From Gymnopilus junonius (lineage: Eukaryota > Basidiomycota > Agaricomycetes > Agaricales > Galerinaceae): a stretch of 64,000 nt of DNA. The notes under the pieces were generated by a model. It did no database searches. It saw only the letters and a program-made list of their open reading frames with translations, and had not been told where the DNA came from. Positions 47,001 to 58,699 of the stretch are shown piece after piece. Where the stretch lies: NCBI GenBank assembly GCA_015501075.1, contig JADNYJ010000015.1, positions 1 through 64,000 on the forward strand. Direction: 5' to 3'. The translations under genes and the position numbers were made by a program. The first letter of the stretch is position 1; each line of letters begins with the position of its first letter.

Positions 47001-49155
47001 TTCCTACGCTGGAGCTGGACAGGGCGCCAACTGCGGCAGAAATTTGTAACTCCGCGATGTCAACTAGAGTATGTATAATATTGACGTCGTAAGGTAGAGG
47101 TAATCCATAATCATCCAACGTCAGGTGAGGTGATGATTTGTGACAGAGGGCTTAGCGGCACGTGAATTACGCTCACGCATCGCGCGTCTGCGATTCAATC
47201 AGATCACTGTAGATAGAAAAACGCAAATACAAGTACGAATAAATGAGTTACATGCTACATATGTACGAATGATTATGATACAGGCAGAAGATTATATCAA
47301 AAATAATGTAAGGAGTATAAGGAAATGAGATTATAAAAATTTAGTTATAAATTGGCTTTTAAAAGATCATCCATCAAGGACATTGGAAGAACTTGATGTC
47401 CTCGGTATTTTCTTGATCATATGCCCAGGCAGCTTGTTTTCCATTAAGTTGCAGAATTCTAATAATATACATTTTCCTTGTTTGAATCTCTTTCTGAGGA
47501 CTCCTGGTCCTTCCCAGATACTTTGATCTTCTTGGCCCATTTACCTAAGTTGAGGATATTTGAAGCTTTCCTCTTCATAGGCCTGCCCATGTGCTGGCAG
47601 TTGACCCTCTTTCGCGTCGACGTGCCCACTGTTTAATGAGATCACGTGAACGTGTTAAAGACAGTAGTTATCCTCGTTAATAAAATAACAAATCTCACAA
47701 GGCCAAAATAAAAAAAGTACAACCGAAGAAATCTTTAAATCCTTATTCTAAACAATTTGTCGGTTTTATATTTTTTCAAACTTCAGTCTGGTAGTTGTTA
47801 TTTCGATTTAAGTTGTTTTGTCACTCTTTATCACACTATGTCATGTGACGTTGGATGGCTATGGATTACCTCTACCTTAGCAGATGAGCTATTTCGGTTA
47901 TGCACGGAGAATATTTTGGAACTCGTTGCATTTGTTGCTAGACGTCGACGAGACATCGGGCTATCTACAAAACCCATCTACTCGAGTCAGAACTATATAG
48001 CCCGAAATAATCGAAGATGACTTGCTGCAAGGGTGCATCAACATACCAGAAATGGGAACATCTGGAAAACAAATTCAGGTATGAAGTATAATGAGAAGAA
48101 AGACTGATCCATGGCGAATGAAACGGCATTTGGGGTCTGAAGGAAAATCGTTATCTAGCACAAGCTGTCGAGCCGTTCAACTAGAGGAGTGGATTGAGTC
48201 GGGTTGAGGCAGGTCATGATCACGATTCATGATCGGCTGAATGATCGTGAAGGCGGAAGTAAAATGAATATGATAATGTACGCCGTACGGGGACACAAAG
48301 CGGTACAGGGGAGTACAGGGGTCACAGAGTCCGGTGCGTTTTGAAAGGTTATGAAACTGTTCACCTCTGCGAGTCAGGTGTATTCAGGCCGTCAGAATTA
48401 AGACTCTGATAGCTAGGCCGCTGATACCATAAAACTGACGAGCTTCGAGGGGGATTTTCCGCAAATTGTCGCATTTGAATGAAGGCTGTATTCAAGAACT
48501 ATTGCCAGTTCAGTTACATCTTCCAGTCGTCCCATTCCCTGCTACGACTAAATTGCACTGGAAGCATCAGCACCGCCAAGTATCAACGTCGAGAATGTGC
48601 TCACCATCGACCCATAAAAAATAAATTCTCTTCAAATCGTTCGATAGATGCTTAGTTTAGGCTCTCAAAGCCGTGAAGCGAGCGTGCGGAGGCCAGCTCG
48701 TAAGCACGTTTCTGTAAGCAAACTCCGCTGAGCTTGGAAAACGCTGACTGCAACGACGAAGTCGGTATAAAACACTGCCAATTGTCAACGGCGAAAGTTC
48801 CGAGAGCCTGTCGATTCAAGTGTTCCCCAACCATTCCACACTACTCTTGTGACCTCCATTTGCTGGTCTCATGGGGGATTTAAAAAAAGAACCGTTCCAG
48901 CCCATGTTCGGTGACCCGGCCATCTTTAGATCATGCCGTCATTAGTACGCCTGATTTGAGGTACGGACGGGTCAAGACCCTGTCCGGAAAGAATTACATG
49001 CATTGGTGGATCTCTATAAATCTCTCCAGGTTCATGAAGGCAACCGTCAAGCAACGCCCCATTCATATCACAACGGCCCACCTACTTTTTGTCCCCCCAA
49101 CGTTCCAATTCTACTTCCAAAGTACCTTCATACTCTACATTGACGCCCCAACGTG
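47001..49155. other. AT-rich intergenic stretch
   Basis: No gene found. On the minus strand around 47590-47440 a short coding-like piece (GRPMKRKASNILNLGKWAKK) resembles the basic N-terminus of agaric transposon proteins, but it is isolated. I would treat it as a relic at most. Confidence 0.4.
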
Positions 49156-50567
49156 ATGGCACACCACGCAGTATCTGCCGGCTTCACGATGGTTCCACAA
49201 ACATACCAGCAACACCTAATGCCCTACCAGATGTCCAAGTCGTATCGCTGGACGTTTTCGAACGGTCGCGTATTTTATCAATCGACCAAAATTCATGAAC
49301 CTTCCACTTCAAGTTCACAATCCGACGATTCGGAGGCACTTGAAGGAGAGACTGTCAATGTCTCCTTCGAAAACAACACATATACAGGCATCTCAGTTGT
49401 CGGTCAAGGCGCTGATGGTTGTTTGGAAATGATGAATAGAATGCCGGTGGACATTTTATATGAGGTATGTAGGTGAAGTACTTCGTCGCGACGGATAGTG
49501 TGTATCCTCATGCATGAAACCGTCGCGAGCTATCACCGCGAAATTGTATTGGCCGGGGCTCATCCAGCAATATGTTCTTTTACAGATTTTTAGCCATCTC
49601 CATCCGATGGATGTCCTCAGCCTCTCTCGGACTACAAAAGCTCTCCGCTCAATCCTTCTTGCCCGACATGCTCGCCGGGTATGGAGGTCAAACCTTGCGA
49701 GTGTTCGCGCGCTCCCTGCATGTCCTCCGGATTTGACAGAGCCCGAATACGCCAGTTTAGCCTTTGATAATTGGTGTCAAGTAAGTCGTCGCCGCAAGCC
49801 ACCGCTTTGTATTTTGACGTCTTCTGACCACATGCCAACCAGTCTTGTCTAGCCAATCATGTGGAGAAGGTTCTATGGGAATGCCGCGTTCGTTATTGCA
49901 AGACCTGCATTAAGAAACTGTAAGCGGGATCCAGTTCCATCCTCTCCAAATTGCGGTACTCAAAGAACGCGGCTATAAACAGTTTCATCCAAGAAGACGA
50001 ACTGGACTTGTGGATTCCGGAGGACGTGTTCATTGAGAAGCCCGATAGCATCTTCCCACTGGCGTACGTCCTACAGACTCCTAGTCAGTCTTTTCTTCCA
50101 TACTTGATTTCAAATGTGGCTTTCTAAAGTTATTCCCCACCCCTGTCTGTACCCGCTTTGCCTTACCTAGAAAGCCCAAACGGTAGAGTGAAGCCCGTAT
50201 ATTTCCTTCCTACAGCACGGAAATACCTAGAGGAACTGCACGAGATTGCAAATACACAGGACAGTCAAGCTCTCGCACGATGGAGCGAAGAAAAGAAGGC
50301 TTTACAGAGTATGAGGCTCACGGTGTGTATAGAGCGCATCACCTTTGGCGTTCTTTTTCCTTGTTTGCCTTGAACTTGAACGCTAACTCCGACATCACGC
50401 TTTTCTTATAGCACGCAACCCTGTGTGTGTACTGGGACACTCACTGGGCGTACAGGCGTTCGTCCCGACCTTTACCTTCGCGGCTTTTCGAGACGGTTAT
50501 TCTTGTCGTTCTCGCGCTCGTGTTGACATTTCTGTGGCGAGAGAAGTTCTTGAGAGCCGCCCACTGA
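49156..50567 (+). CDS. F-box protein, second intact gene
   Basis: Exons 49156-49464, 49586-49780, 49853-49919, from 49983 on, about 50150-50324 and about 50412-50567. The F-box spans the first intron: MNRMPVDILYE, then IFSHLHPMDVLSLSRTTKAL. It is followed by the usual agaric downstream block: PPDLTEPEYASLAFDNWCQ, a Cys motif (CLANHVEKVLWECRVRYCKTC), QEDELDLWIPEDVFIEKPD, YFLPTARKYLEEL and SEEKKALQSMRLTHATLCVY. This is a different F-box subfamily from the one at 43676. It probably serves as an SCF substrate receptor. The start is the first ATG of the open frame (MAHHAVSAGFTMVPQ); the N-terminal 75 residues have no domain. Confidence 0.75.
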
Positions 50568-51797
50568 GGAGTCTAAACGGAGTGTGGTACATTGCACGGT
50601 TCCTCTAGGATGACCGAGGTGGCCAAGAGTGCTTTGGCCTAACGACTTCTCCGATTCACTGGGGTCGGCCAACACAAATAACGCGGAAAAAGCACCTGAA
50701 GAATTGTGGACGACCTAATTGATAACCGGACACCGACACCAGCCTTCATTTGAAATGAAGTGGAATTAGAACTGTCACCTTCAATTGATAGTTCATCATT
50801 TCACATCCTTAAGGAACGGAACAGATCCCGACCGCCGGAGGAGTGCTCAGGCTCAGTAGCCACATGCTCTTCCAGCCTCCCATGCTCCGTCGCTAAATAT
50901 CATGCCTAGATAGTCGAGAATGCTACACAAGGGCTATCAATCGACCATCCTGTGGCAAGATAGAGTTCAGCCGCGCAACTCCCATCTGTTCAATATGCTT
51001 TGACCTGGGAGGTGGAAGGATCGGTCATGGGATTGTGCAATGCTGAATTGTTGGGGTTGTGCATTGCATGGGATTTCGAACTGGATATGATGCGTTGGGC
51101 TTGGGCCAGTTGAAAGGCCGGAAAGATTGTGAAGTCTCGTCTTCACAATTATCTCATGTCTACGTTCCGGCCTAAATTCCGATGATCCTTTTCACTTTCA
51201 TTGCTTTTGTGATAGAGTGCTGTGTAATGTCTTCACTCGACCGTTGATCTTGTACCATTGTTTACATTATACTGGAAAACATAAGTAAATGAAATAAGTC
51301 AATACAATATTTCAGATAATGGTATCTAATTACTTACCTTTCTAGATCCGTTCAACGAATCTTTCAGGTCTAAGAGAAATTCATAGTATTTGGTGCCTAC
51401 GACTCTAAGAATTCGCTTGTGAAAAGTCTGCGATGGCAACGACATTGCCGTAGACGGTGCTGGAGGCTGTCAACACAGAGCAGCAGACTTGAATATGTGC
51501 ATAGGATGAGATCTCATGATCAGAGGCTGTTCTCGTGGTATTTATCTGCCACTATCTGCCCGGCTAATTCTGGCAGGTAATTCTTTAGTGAGCATCAACT
51601 CTAACATCGACGGCCTCGCTCAGGTCTTGTCCTAATATTTAGATCTTTACCAGATTTATGTTAGTTCACAATAGAATTGATTTCCCAAATTATGTGTAAG
51701 GTTTGTCAACTACAGGAAATAATAAAGGCCAAAAAGTTATCTGCCAGCCAAAAGTTATCTGCCATGGCAGATAATTTTAATTGATTTGGCCAGGCTA
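50568..51797. other. Intergenic stretch
   Basis: No gene recognised. It contains the palindrome at 51755-51774 close to the start of the transposon island. Confidence 0.5.
51755..51774. repeat. Perfect 20-bp palindrome
   Basis: TTATCTGCCATGGCAGATAA reads the same on both strands. AGTTATCTGCCA also occurs about 20 bases before it as a direct repeat. It may be a relic of a transposon end. Confidence 0.8.
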
Positions 51798-51805
51798 TTG
51801 GCTAC

Positions 51806-52990
51806 TAGGGTTGCCAAGTTCAGTTCAGTTCAGTTCTTTGGCCAATTTCTGAACTGAGAACTGAACTTCCCAGTTCAGTTCAGTTCTCAGTTCGAACTGG
51901 CAATTAGTGATGTGCCGGCTCCGGCTTGGCCTGAAAGCCCGGCTTTGGCTTGGCTTGACCTGGCTTTGGCTTTCCCAAACCTTGAGCCAGGCCAAAAGCC
52001 AAAAATCAGGCTTGGCTTGGCCCGGCTTTGGCCCAAGCCGGGCTTTTACCATATACAAAGAAATATTGTGTTAAAGTAATTTGATATACTATATTAAAGA
52101 ATTAAAACTCTCACTGCACTGTATATACAAAGTAATGAATGATATTAAACCTTCCACGGCTTGAAATGTGCTCGAGACGCAAAGTGACGAAGGTTTTGAT
52201 CAAAAATTGGAACTCAGCTGGATGTTTCCGACGCTCACCAAACAGGTTGCACCACATCCGGCAAGCCATCACGGATTTCAAACTGAGCTTTAAAATAAAT
52301 ATTTGCTGAACTTTCATTGAAATGTTCGAAATTTGACTGTTTGCAGCAGATTTTTTTCGGCTCATGCACCACCCAGAAGCCGGGGCTCAGGCCCTTGGCT
52401 TTGGCTTTGGGAAATGCTGAGCCGGGCCAAAAGCCCTCCCAGGCCAACCATCAGGGCCCGGCTTGGCCCGGCCTATTTTGGCTTGGCTTGGCCCGGCTTC
52501 TGGCTTCAGGCCGGAGCCGGCACATCACTACTGGCAATGGCCAAAACATAAAATTTCCTTTTATCTGAGGCTTTGAAATAGTAGACAGACTACAGATATG
52601 TCTATCTTCTATCATTAGACATTGCTATATGTACAAAACAGTATATTATTTACTGATTTTTCAAGCATTGGGTAGTGTCATGTAGCTCATGTCCTCACAC
52701 AATAAATAAAATCATTTTAAGAAATTATTTTATGTCATCTAGTGCTTGGGATTAGTGCTAAGGAGTTCTCTATACAATATGGGAATCTAATGGTAATTTT
52801 TTGATGCCAAAATAATCACTTTTGAAGGTCAAAATTTGATAATTTTAACCACACCCAACAAACAGTTCAGTTCAGTTCGAACTGACTGGCCATAGGCCGA
52901 ACTGAGAACCAGAACTGCATCTGAACTGCAGTTCAGTTCAGCCAGTTCAGGTTCGAACTGTCAGTTCTGAACTGAACTTCGGCAACCCTA
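51806..52990. mobile_element. hAT-type element, copy 2, with nested insertion
   Basis: The ends are TAGGGTTGCCAAGTTCAG and CTGAACTTCGGCAACCCTA, flanked by a perfect 8-bp duplication TTGGCTAC (51798-51805 and 52991-52998). Outside the nested element at 51905-52530 it matches copy 1 (9304-9927) almost base for base in 52539-52990 against 9476-9927, with only a handful of substitutions. It lacks the 51-bp tandem duplication of copy 1. No transposase. Confidence 0.92.
51905..52530. mobile_element. Second hAT-type element nested in copy 2 (626 bp)
   Basis: Terminal inverted repeats TAGTGATGTGCCGGCTCCGG and its reverse complement are perfect over 20 bases. They are flanked by the 8-bp duplication CTGGCAAT (51897-51904 and 52531-52538). 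The uninterrupted target CTGGCAAT is seen in copy 1. Both ends are packed with GGCTTGGC/GGCCCGGC words, forming long imperfect foldback arms around an AT-rich core. No transposase. It is a separate family from its host element. Confidence 0.93.
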
Positions 52991-53086
52991 TTGGCTACAT
53001 AACCCCCTCCTCCTTTTGTTTCAACCTTTCAGCCTGGTGAAGTGATAGCTATGATGAATATTCCCAGCTTTGCAATGCAAAATTGT

Positions 53087-53556
53087 TGTTAAGTTCTTGA
53101 TGAAGGGAAGGGCAGATAGGCAGAGGAGATCCACGTCAGAGCTATGTCAGAGTACGTCAGTGTCGGAGTTGGTCTTAGCATAACATATGTAGACATAGGG
53201 TTGAGACTTCAGCTTCAACGTGTGTGTTGTGCTCCATTGTCTGGATGTTGTCTCGAATTTCGGAGTCAGATCAGAATGAGAGAGCGGAGTAGAGAGCATG
53301 GATTGATTAATGAACAATATATGAACTGAGGTACCTAATAATAGTTCTAAGGTTTTTATACTATGGAGGAAACTAAGCAGAGACTGTACATGTACTAGTG
53401 AGCAGGCAGATGTGTAAGTTATTCTGCACTACTCGGAGTTGCTAGCTACGTGTAATCTAAGTGTCTACATGTTCCAGGACTTGTAGTACTTTGAGGGGAT
53501 CATGAGGTCGAGTTTATAGTCAGAGATCGGAGTTGGTCAGAGGCATGTATATAACA
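53087..53556 (-). repeat. 3' LTR of the chromovirus
   Basis: It starts TGTTAAGTTCTTGATG on the plus strand and ends ATATAACA. It differs from the 5' LTR mainly at CG versus TG/CA positions, plus a few small indels. Confidence 0.9.
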
Positions 53557-53571
53557 GTATTTCCCCCTTAG
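53557..53571 (-). other. Polypurine tract
   Basis: Read on the minus strand, AAGGGGGAAATAC directly precedes the 3' LTR. This is where plus-strand synthesis is primed in retroelements, and it confirms the minus-strand orientation. Confidence 0.7.
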
Positions 53572-53684
53572 GCTGAACCTTGAGGCCTGTGCATGGGAAT
53601 GGTCACGTGCTGGTTGGTTTTGGTTGTTTGAAATTTTCATTCGGTCCTCTCTTCAATATTGTCATTCTACCTCCCCCTGTCAAT

Positions 53685-54797
53685 ATGTTGCACACCAATT
53701 CTGACTCGGAGGATTTCAAAGACCTTGAAGACCTTGAAGCACAGGAGCAGAAACTCATGCTCCAGAGGGAAGAGCTTCGTCAGAAGTGAGAACAGATGGA
53801 GCAGAGGTGACGGGAGGCAGAAGAGCATGCAGAGGCAGAACGGGCAGCAGAGGAAGCATGGAAGGCAGCAGAGGCGGAGGAGGCAGCAGAGGCAGAGAAG
53901 GTGGCAGAGGCAGAGCAGAGTAAAACCATGAAGGGAAAGAAGAAGGTGCAGCCAAAGAAGAAGGTGGCTGCAATGCAGCAGAAGGCGGTCACGATGCGGG
54001 AGTCAGCCGGAGTGTATGAGGCAGTGGTTGGAGTCATCTGCATTTGGTGTGTGCAGGCGGGGGCAAAGTGCCTATGGCCAAGGTAAGTCCCATTTTTAAT
54101 TTTTCTTTGTTATGATTTAATTTTGACTTGTGATTTGTTTTTAGGGAGGGTACCAGCAAGGCAGCATTGTGCAAGTGCTGCCAAGTGCAGCACAAGGGTT
54201 GCAAGATCAGCGGAGGAGCTGTGAGGTCAGAGGGTCGGGTGGAGTTGGAGGTACAACCAGCCAAGGTGATGGGGGCGGCAAAGCCCAAGCCCAAGATGAT
54301 GGCAGAGGTGCAGAAAGGGCCGGGTATCGAGCACATTGCTCGATACCTGAGGGAGATCTGGGACTTGTTGGAAGACATGTCCTGGATTCAAGATCCCCCA
54401 TATGCACCATTGGAGCTGAGTGCATCGGAGTATGTACCATCAGACCAGGAGGGGATCGATGTGGAGGCAGAGTATTTGAATGAGAGGTACAAGAGGGTCA
54501 TGGCAGCCTTAGACATGGGGAAGAAGGTTGAGGTGGACAAGTCAGAGAAGTCGGAGAAGGAGGTAGTCAGAGCGGTGATGGGTGAACAGGAGGAAGAGAG
54601 GTCAGATGCGGAAATGAGGAGTGAGAGCGAGGGAGAGGTTAGGGTGTTGAAGAGGAAAAGGGATGAGTCATCAGATTTCAGAGGAGGATTCAGAGGAGGA
54701 TGAGGAGGAGGATGAGGATGAGGATGAGGATGAGGATGACGGAGGATTAGAAGGAATGAGGATGTACGAGGTGCCAGCAAAGCATGCTCATCAGTAG
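53685..54797 (+). pseudogene. Antisense gene inside the chromovirus, Zn2Cys6-like protein
   Basis: It lies on the strand opposite gag-pol. The start at 53685 gives MLHTNSDSEDFKDLEDLEAQ, a charged coiled-coil candidate (EAQEQKLMLQREELRQK), two in-frame TGA codons, an Ala/Glu-rich helix, a lysine patch (KGKKKVQPKKK), then CIWCVQAGAKC. An intron (about 54083-54144, gtaagt…ttttag) follows, then CKCCQVQHKGC. Over the splice the spacing is C-x2-C-x6-C-x12-C-x2-C-x6-C, exactly the Zn(II)2Cys6 cluster pattern of fungal DNA-binding proteins. Further on come IEHIARYLREIWDLLEDMSW and SASEYVPSDQEGIDVEAEYL, then an acidic tail. The tail changes frame at about 54678, where one extra T fits. Both stops read as CGA changed to TGA. 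It may encode a regulator carried by the element; its function is unknown. Confidence 0.7.
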
Positions 54798-54834
54798 ATA
54801 GTAATTTTGTAGAGTTTTTTTTTTTTTTCTTTTC

Positions 54835-57800
54835 CTATATACTTGTTTTCTTGTTAATGATGTTTTTTGGTGAATCATAAGCTAAGTGAGAGATGAAAGA
54901 GGTCCGGGTTTGTGGGGTAAGTGGAGTGAAAGTCAGAGATGAGGTGGGCATGTGTTCGAGTTCAGTAGCTGGGAGCCAGGATTGTTCTTCATCGGTGCCT
55001 TCATAACCTAACCAGGAACCAAGTACAATAGTTTGCACTTGTGTCATTGATCAAGCTTGGAGTCGAGGACTTCAGCAATTTCATATTCAATTTTGCCTTT
55101 GACTTCAACAGGCAGAGGCAGAGATTGAGTCCAATTCGGAATATCATTCAGAGTAATGGTTCCAGCATAGAAACATGGTAAATGGGGTGAACACCGTGCA
55201 TGGAGTCAGGAAGTTGTAAAGTAAAAGAGTGTGTGCGGCTTTGGCAATGATATCAAAAGGACCTAATATTTTTTGGAGAGTTTCTTGGAGGGCATGTGGT
55301 GCAGAAGAACTTTGCTTTGATGAATGCTTGCTGTCCGACTTGGAAGTCATGGGGCAGAGTGTGTCAGAGGTCAGCGGAGACTTGATAATGCTTTTGTGAT
55401 TCAGTGATAGCATTCTTGAGTTCTTTGTGTAATTTGTCTAGATCAACAACAAAATCATGAGCATGAGCAGAGGCGAGGTCATGTTAGGGTGGATAGCCAT
55501 GTTAGGGTGGTAACCTTTATTAGCAAGAATGGTGAAATGCCAGTAGTAGCACTAGGAGCATTGTTGTAAGCAAACTCTGCAAGAGGTAATAGACTTGACC
55601 AATTGTCTTGCTGATAGTTGCAATAAATTCAGAGGTATTGCTCTAGTGTCTGATTAGTGTGTTCAGTCTGGCCATCACCTTCAGGATAGTATCCAGAAGT
55701 AAAATGGAGTTTCATGTCAAGTGCTTTTCCTAAGGATCAGAAGAAGCAGGAGATGAATTCAGGTCCACAGTCAGAGGTGACATGTTCAGGGATGCTGTGC
55801 TTGGAGAACACATGAATGGCGAAAAGCATGGCAAGGTCTTTGGAGGTGCAAGCAGAGGTGGTCGGAATGAATATAGCTTGCTTGGTGAGTCGGTCAACAA
55901 CAACTAGGATTGCATCATGTCCATCAGACATCAGAAGGATTTCAATAAAGTCCATTGATATTGAATTCCAGGGAAGTTTGGGGATCGGGAGCTGTTTGAG
56001 CAATCCATAGGGTTTGTGTCATTGAGGTTTGGAATGCATACATGTCATACATGATTTGCAATACTTCTTCATGAAGTCTCATAGTCTGGGCCAGGTGTAT
56101 TCATGAAGGATAAGACTAGTCATCTTATTTTGTCCAGGGTGTCCAGTGAGGATATGATTGTGCTTGTGTCAGAGGATGCAAGTCAGAGGTCAGATGCATC
56201 AGGAACATAGATGTGTGATTCATGACAGAGGTAACCATCTGGATCAAGGGACCAGTGTGGTTTTGGTTCCTTCATGTGAGCAAGGTAAACTGGGTCAGAG
56301 GGTAGTGCAGTGAGGATGTTGTGTCAGAGTAGGTCAGAGTCCATGAGGGATACTGCATGGAGGGTGGGTTCAAAGAGTTGGGTGGCATGGAGGGATGCAG
56401 AGAGTTGTTCTTGGGTGAAAATAGGTCAGAAGTTGCTTGGGTTAATGCCTGCATAGTCCTATTTCCCCCTTTGGGATAGACATCCCATCGTCTAGTTAAA
56501 GAGCAGGTTTTTACCAAGACATCCAGGGCAGAAGCAGATGATGAGGTTGAATTGGCAGAGATATTTGGACCAGCGGCTTGTCAGGAGTAAGAACTTTGGT
56601 AGTTGTGAAATATGTTAGATTCTTGTGGTCAGTGATGATGTCAATCAGAGCGGCAGAGCCTTCCAGATAATGTTACCATACTTTAAAAGCATCGAAGATT
56701 GCTAGTAGTTCTTTGTCATGGGTGTCATAGTTGATTTCAGGACCTGTGAAAGTACGTGAGTGAAACGCAACAGGGTGAATCTCATTGTCGGAGGTGCAGA
56801 TGGAGAGGATCGCTCCAAGCGCATAGTCGGAAGCATCAGTTTCCACAATAATCGGATGGTCGGGAACCCAGTGAGTAAGTATCGGAGCAGTTGTAAATGC
56901 TTTCTTGAGCTTGTTGAAGGCTTTTCGAGCAGCGTCATTGAATTGCCAAGGGGTTCCTTTCTAGTGAGTCGGGTGAGCGGAACAACGATGTTGGAGTAAT
57001 CAGAGATAAATGTTGGTAGAAATTTGCGAAACCTAAGAAGGATTGAACATCCTTAATCTTCTTGGGTTTGGGCCAATCTTGGATAGTCTTGATCTTGCTT
57101 TCATCCATCTTGAGGCCTTCTGGTGAAAGAATGAATCCAAGGTAATTAACTGTGTTCATAGAGAAATTGCATTTGTCAGAGCGGGCATACAGACCGTGTT
57201 GTCGGAGACATCGGAGGACTTCACGGATGTGTTCCTTATGCTGGGTAGGATCATCGGAGTAGATCAGGATGTCATTGAGGTAAACGATGACAGACACATC
57301 TAGTAAATCACTTAGTATGTCATTCATGAAGTGTTGAAAAACGGCAGGTGCATTGGACAGTCCAAATGGCATAACGTTCCATTCAAACAATCCATAGCGT
57401 GTTCAGAATGCTGTTTTCCATTTGTCACCTTCCGCTATGTGGACTAGGTGATAGGCATGTCAGAGGTCAATGGCCATATAGATGCGTGCTTTACCAGCAG
57501 TGGACAGGAGGTCAGAGATGAGCGGAAGCGGATATTGGTCTTTCTTCGTGATCTTGTTTAATCCTCTAAAGTCAATGCAGAGTTGTAGTGATCCATCCTT
57601 TTTGCGAACGAAAAGGATCAGAGCACCATGCGGAGAGGTTGAAGGTCGAATGAAACCAATTCGGAGGTGCTCGTCGATAAATTCTCAGAGGGATTGAAGT
57701 TCGGATTGTGAAAGGGAGTACATATTTCCAACAGGAGGGGAAGTGCCAGGTTCGAGATTGATCTTGAGATCGTAAGGTCGATGGGGTGCGAGCATGTCAG

Positions 57801-58443
57801 CTTTAGATTTACTGAAGACATCCGCAAAGTCATGGTATTCAGGAGGAATACTGGACAGATCAGGTGCTTCATCAGAGACGGAAGTGGCATGAGTGGAGAT
57901 GGCAGGATCGGAGAGGTAAACTGTGAAACTTTGAGCACCAGGTAACTTGCATGCTCTTGCAAAAGCAGCTGCATTGATTAGCGAGACGTGAGGTGCATCA
58001 GAAGATGCTACAGAGGTCGGAGGTGTCAGAGGTGTAACCATAGAAGTTGGTGGAGGAAGCAGAGGGATCAGAGGTTCCAATAATGGAGGTGTAGGCAGCA
58101 GAGCTGGCCTATGGGATGATGTTGGAGCCGGGTTGTCAAGTAGTTCAGAACGGAAGTTGATGCAGCCCAATTTCCAGTCAATCAATGGATTGTAGCAGAA
58201 GAGCCAGTTATATCCTAGAACCAGAACACAGGAGGAGTCCAGCGAGGTTACGAAAAAGTCAATGGTAATAGTTTCACTGGAGGGAAATGTAATCAGAATG
58301 GAGAGGGTTTCAGTAATCATGTTGCCATAGGAGCCATCAATCAGTTTGAGCTTAACCGGATCAATCAGAGAAGGGAGTAAATTATTAGAACAGATAAAAT
58401 GGGTATCAACAAAACAATGGCTAGAGCCAGAGTCAATTAACAT
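54835..58443 (-). pseudogene. Chromovirus Pol polyprotein (decayed)
   Basis: Aspartic protease: MLIDSGSSHCFVDTHFI, with the active-site DSG kept. Reverse transcriptase: [20 protein letters not shown], then FEWNVMPFGLSNAPAVFQHF, and the active site reads VYLNDILIYSDD instead of the usual YLDD. It continues with VNYLGFILSPEGLKMDESK. RNase H: TDASDYALGA and HSRTFTGPEINYDTHDKELL in another frame. Integrase: WNSISMDFIEILLMSDGHD and IPEHVTSDCGPEFI, where the usual Arg is Cys. Chromodomain: WLGYEGTDEEQSWLPATEL. Stops interrupt the protein at several points, for example after FISCFF and twice in the reverse transcriptase. It cannot make a working enzyme set. Confidence 0.9.
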
Positions 58444-58699
58444 TAGTGACTTAAGGTCAGGTTGGAGTGGAGATATTAATGAGAGTCAGAGAGAGTCGGG
58501 GTCAGAAAGAGCAGACGCATTGAGCCTTACTTCCTTCATATGCACACAGCCAGTGTCAATGCGATCCCCAGTGTGTGTGAAGGAATGAGGACCACTGACT
58601 ATTTTTTTAATCCTTGGTGCTGGGATTCGAAACTTTGGTGGTGCATGCTTTTGCCTTGGAGGCGGAGGAAGTGGACTTCAGACACTCACTAGCTCAGTG

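Noticed and set aside
50480..50567. C-terminal membrane anchor on the second F-box protein
   Set aside because: The hydrophobic run (ETVILVVLALVLTFLW) lies where relatives have a helical tail, so it is more likely a diverged helix than an anchor.
53659..54043. Alternative frames (Arg/Gln-rich or Leu/Pro-rich) over the antisense gene
   Set aside because: They are other frames of the Ala/Glu repeat. Only the frame with the cysteine cluster splices in phase.
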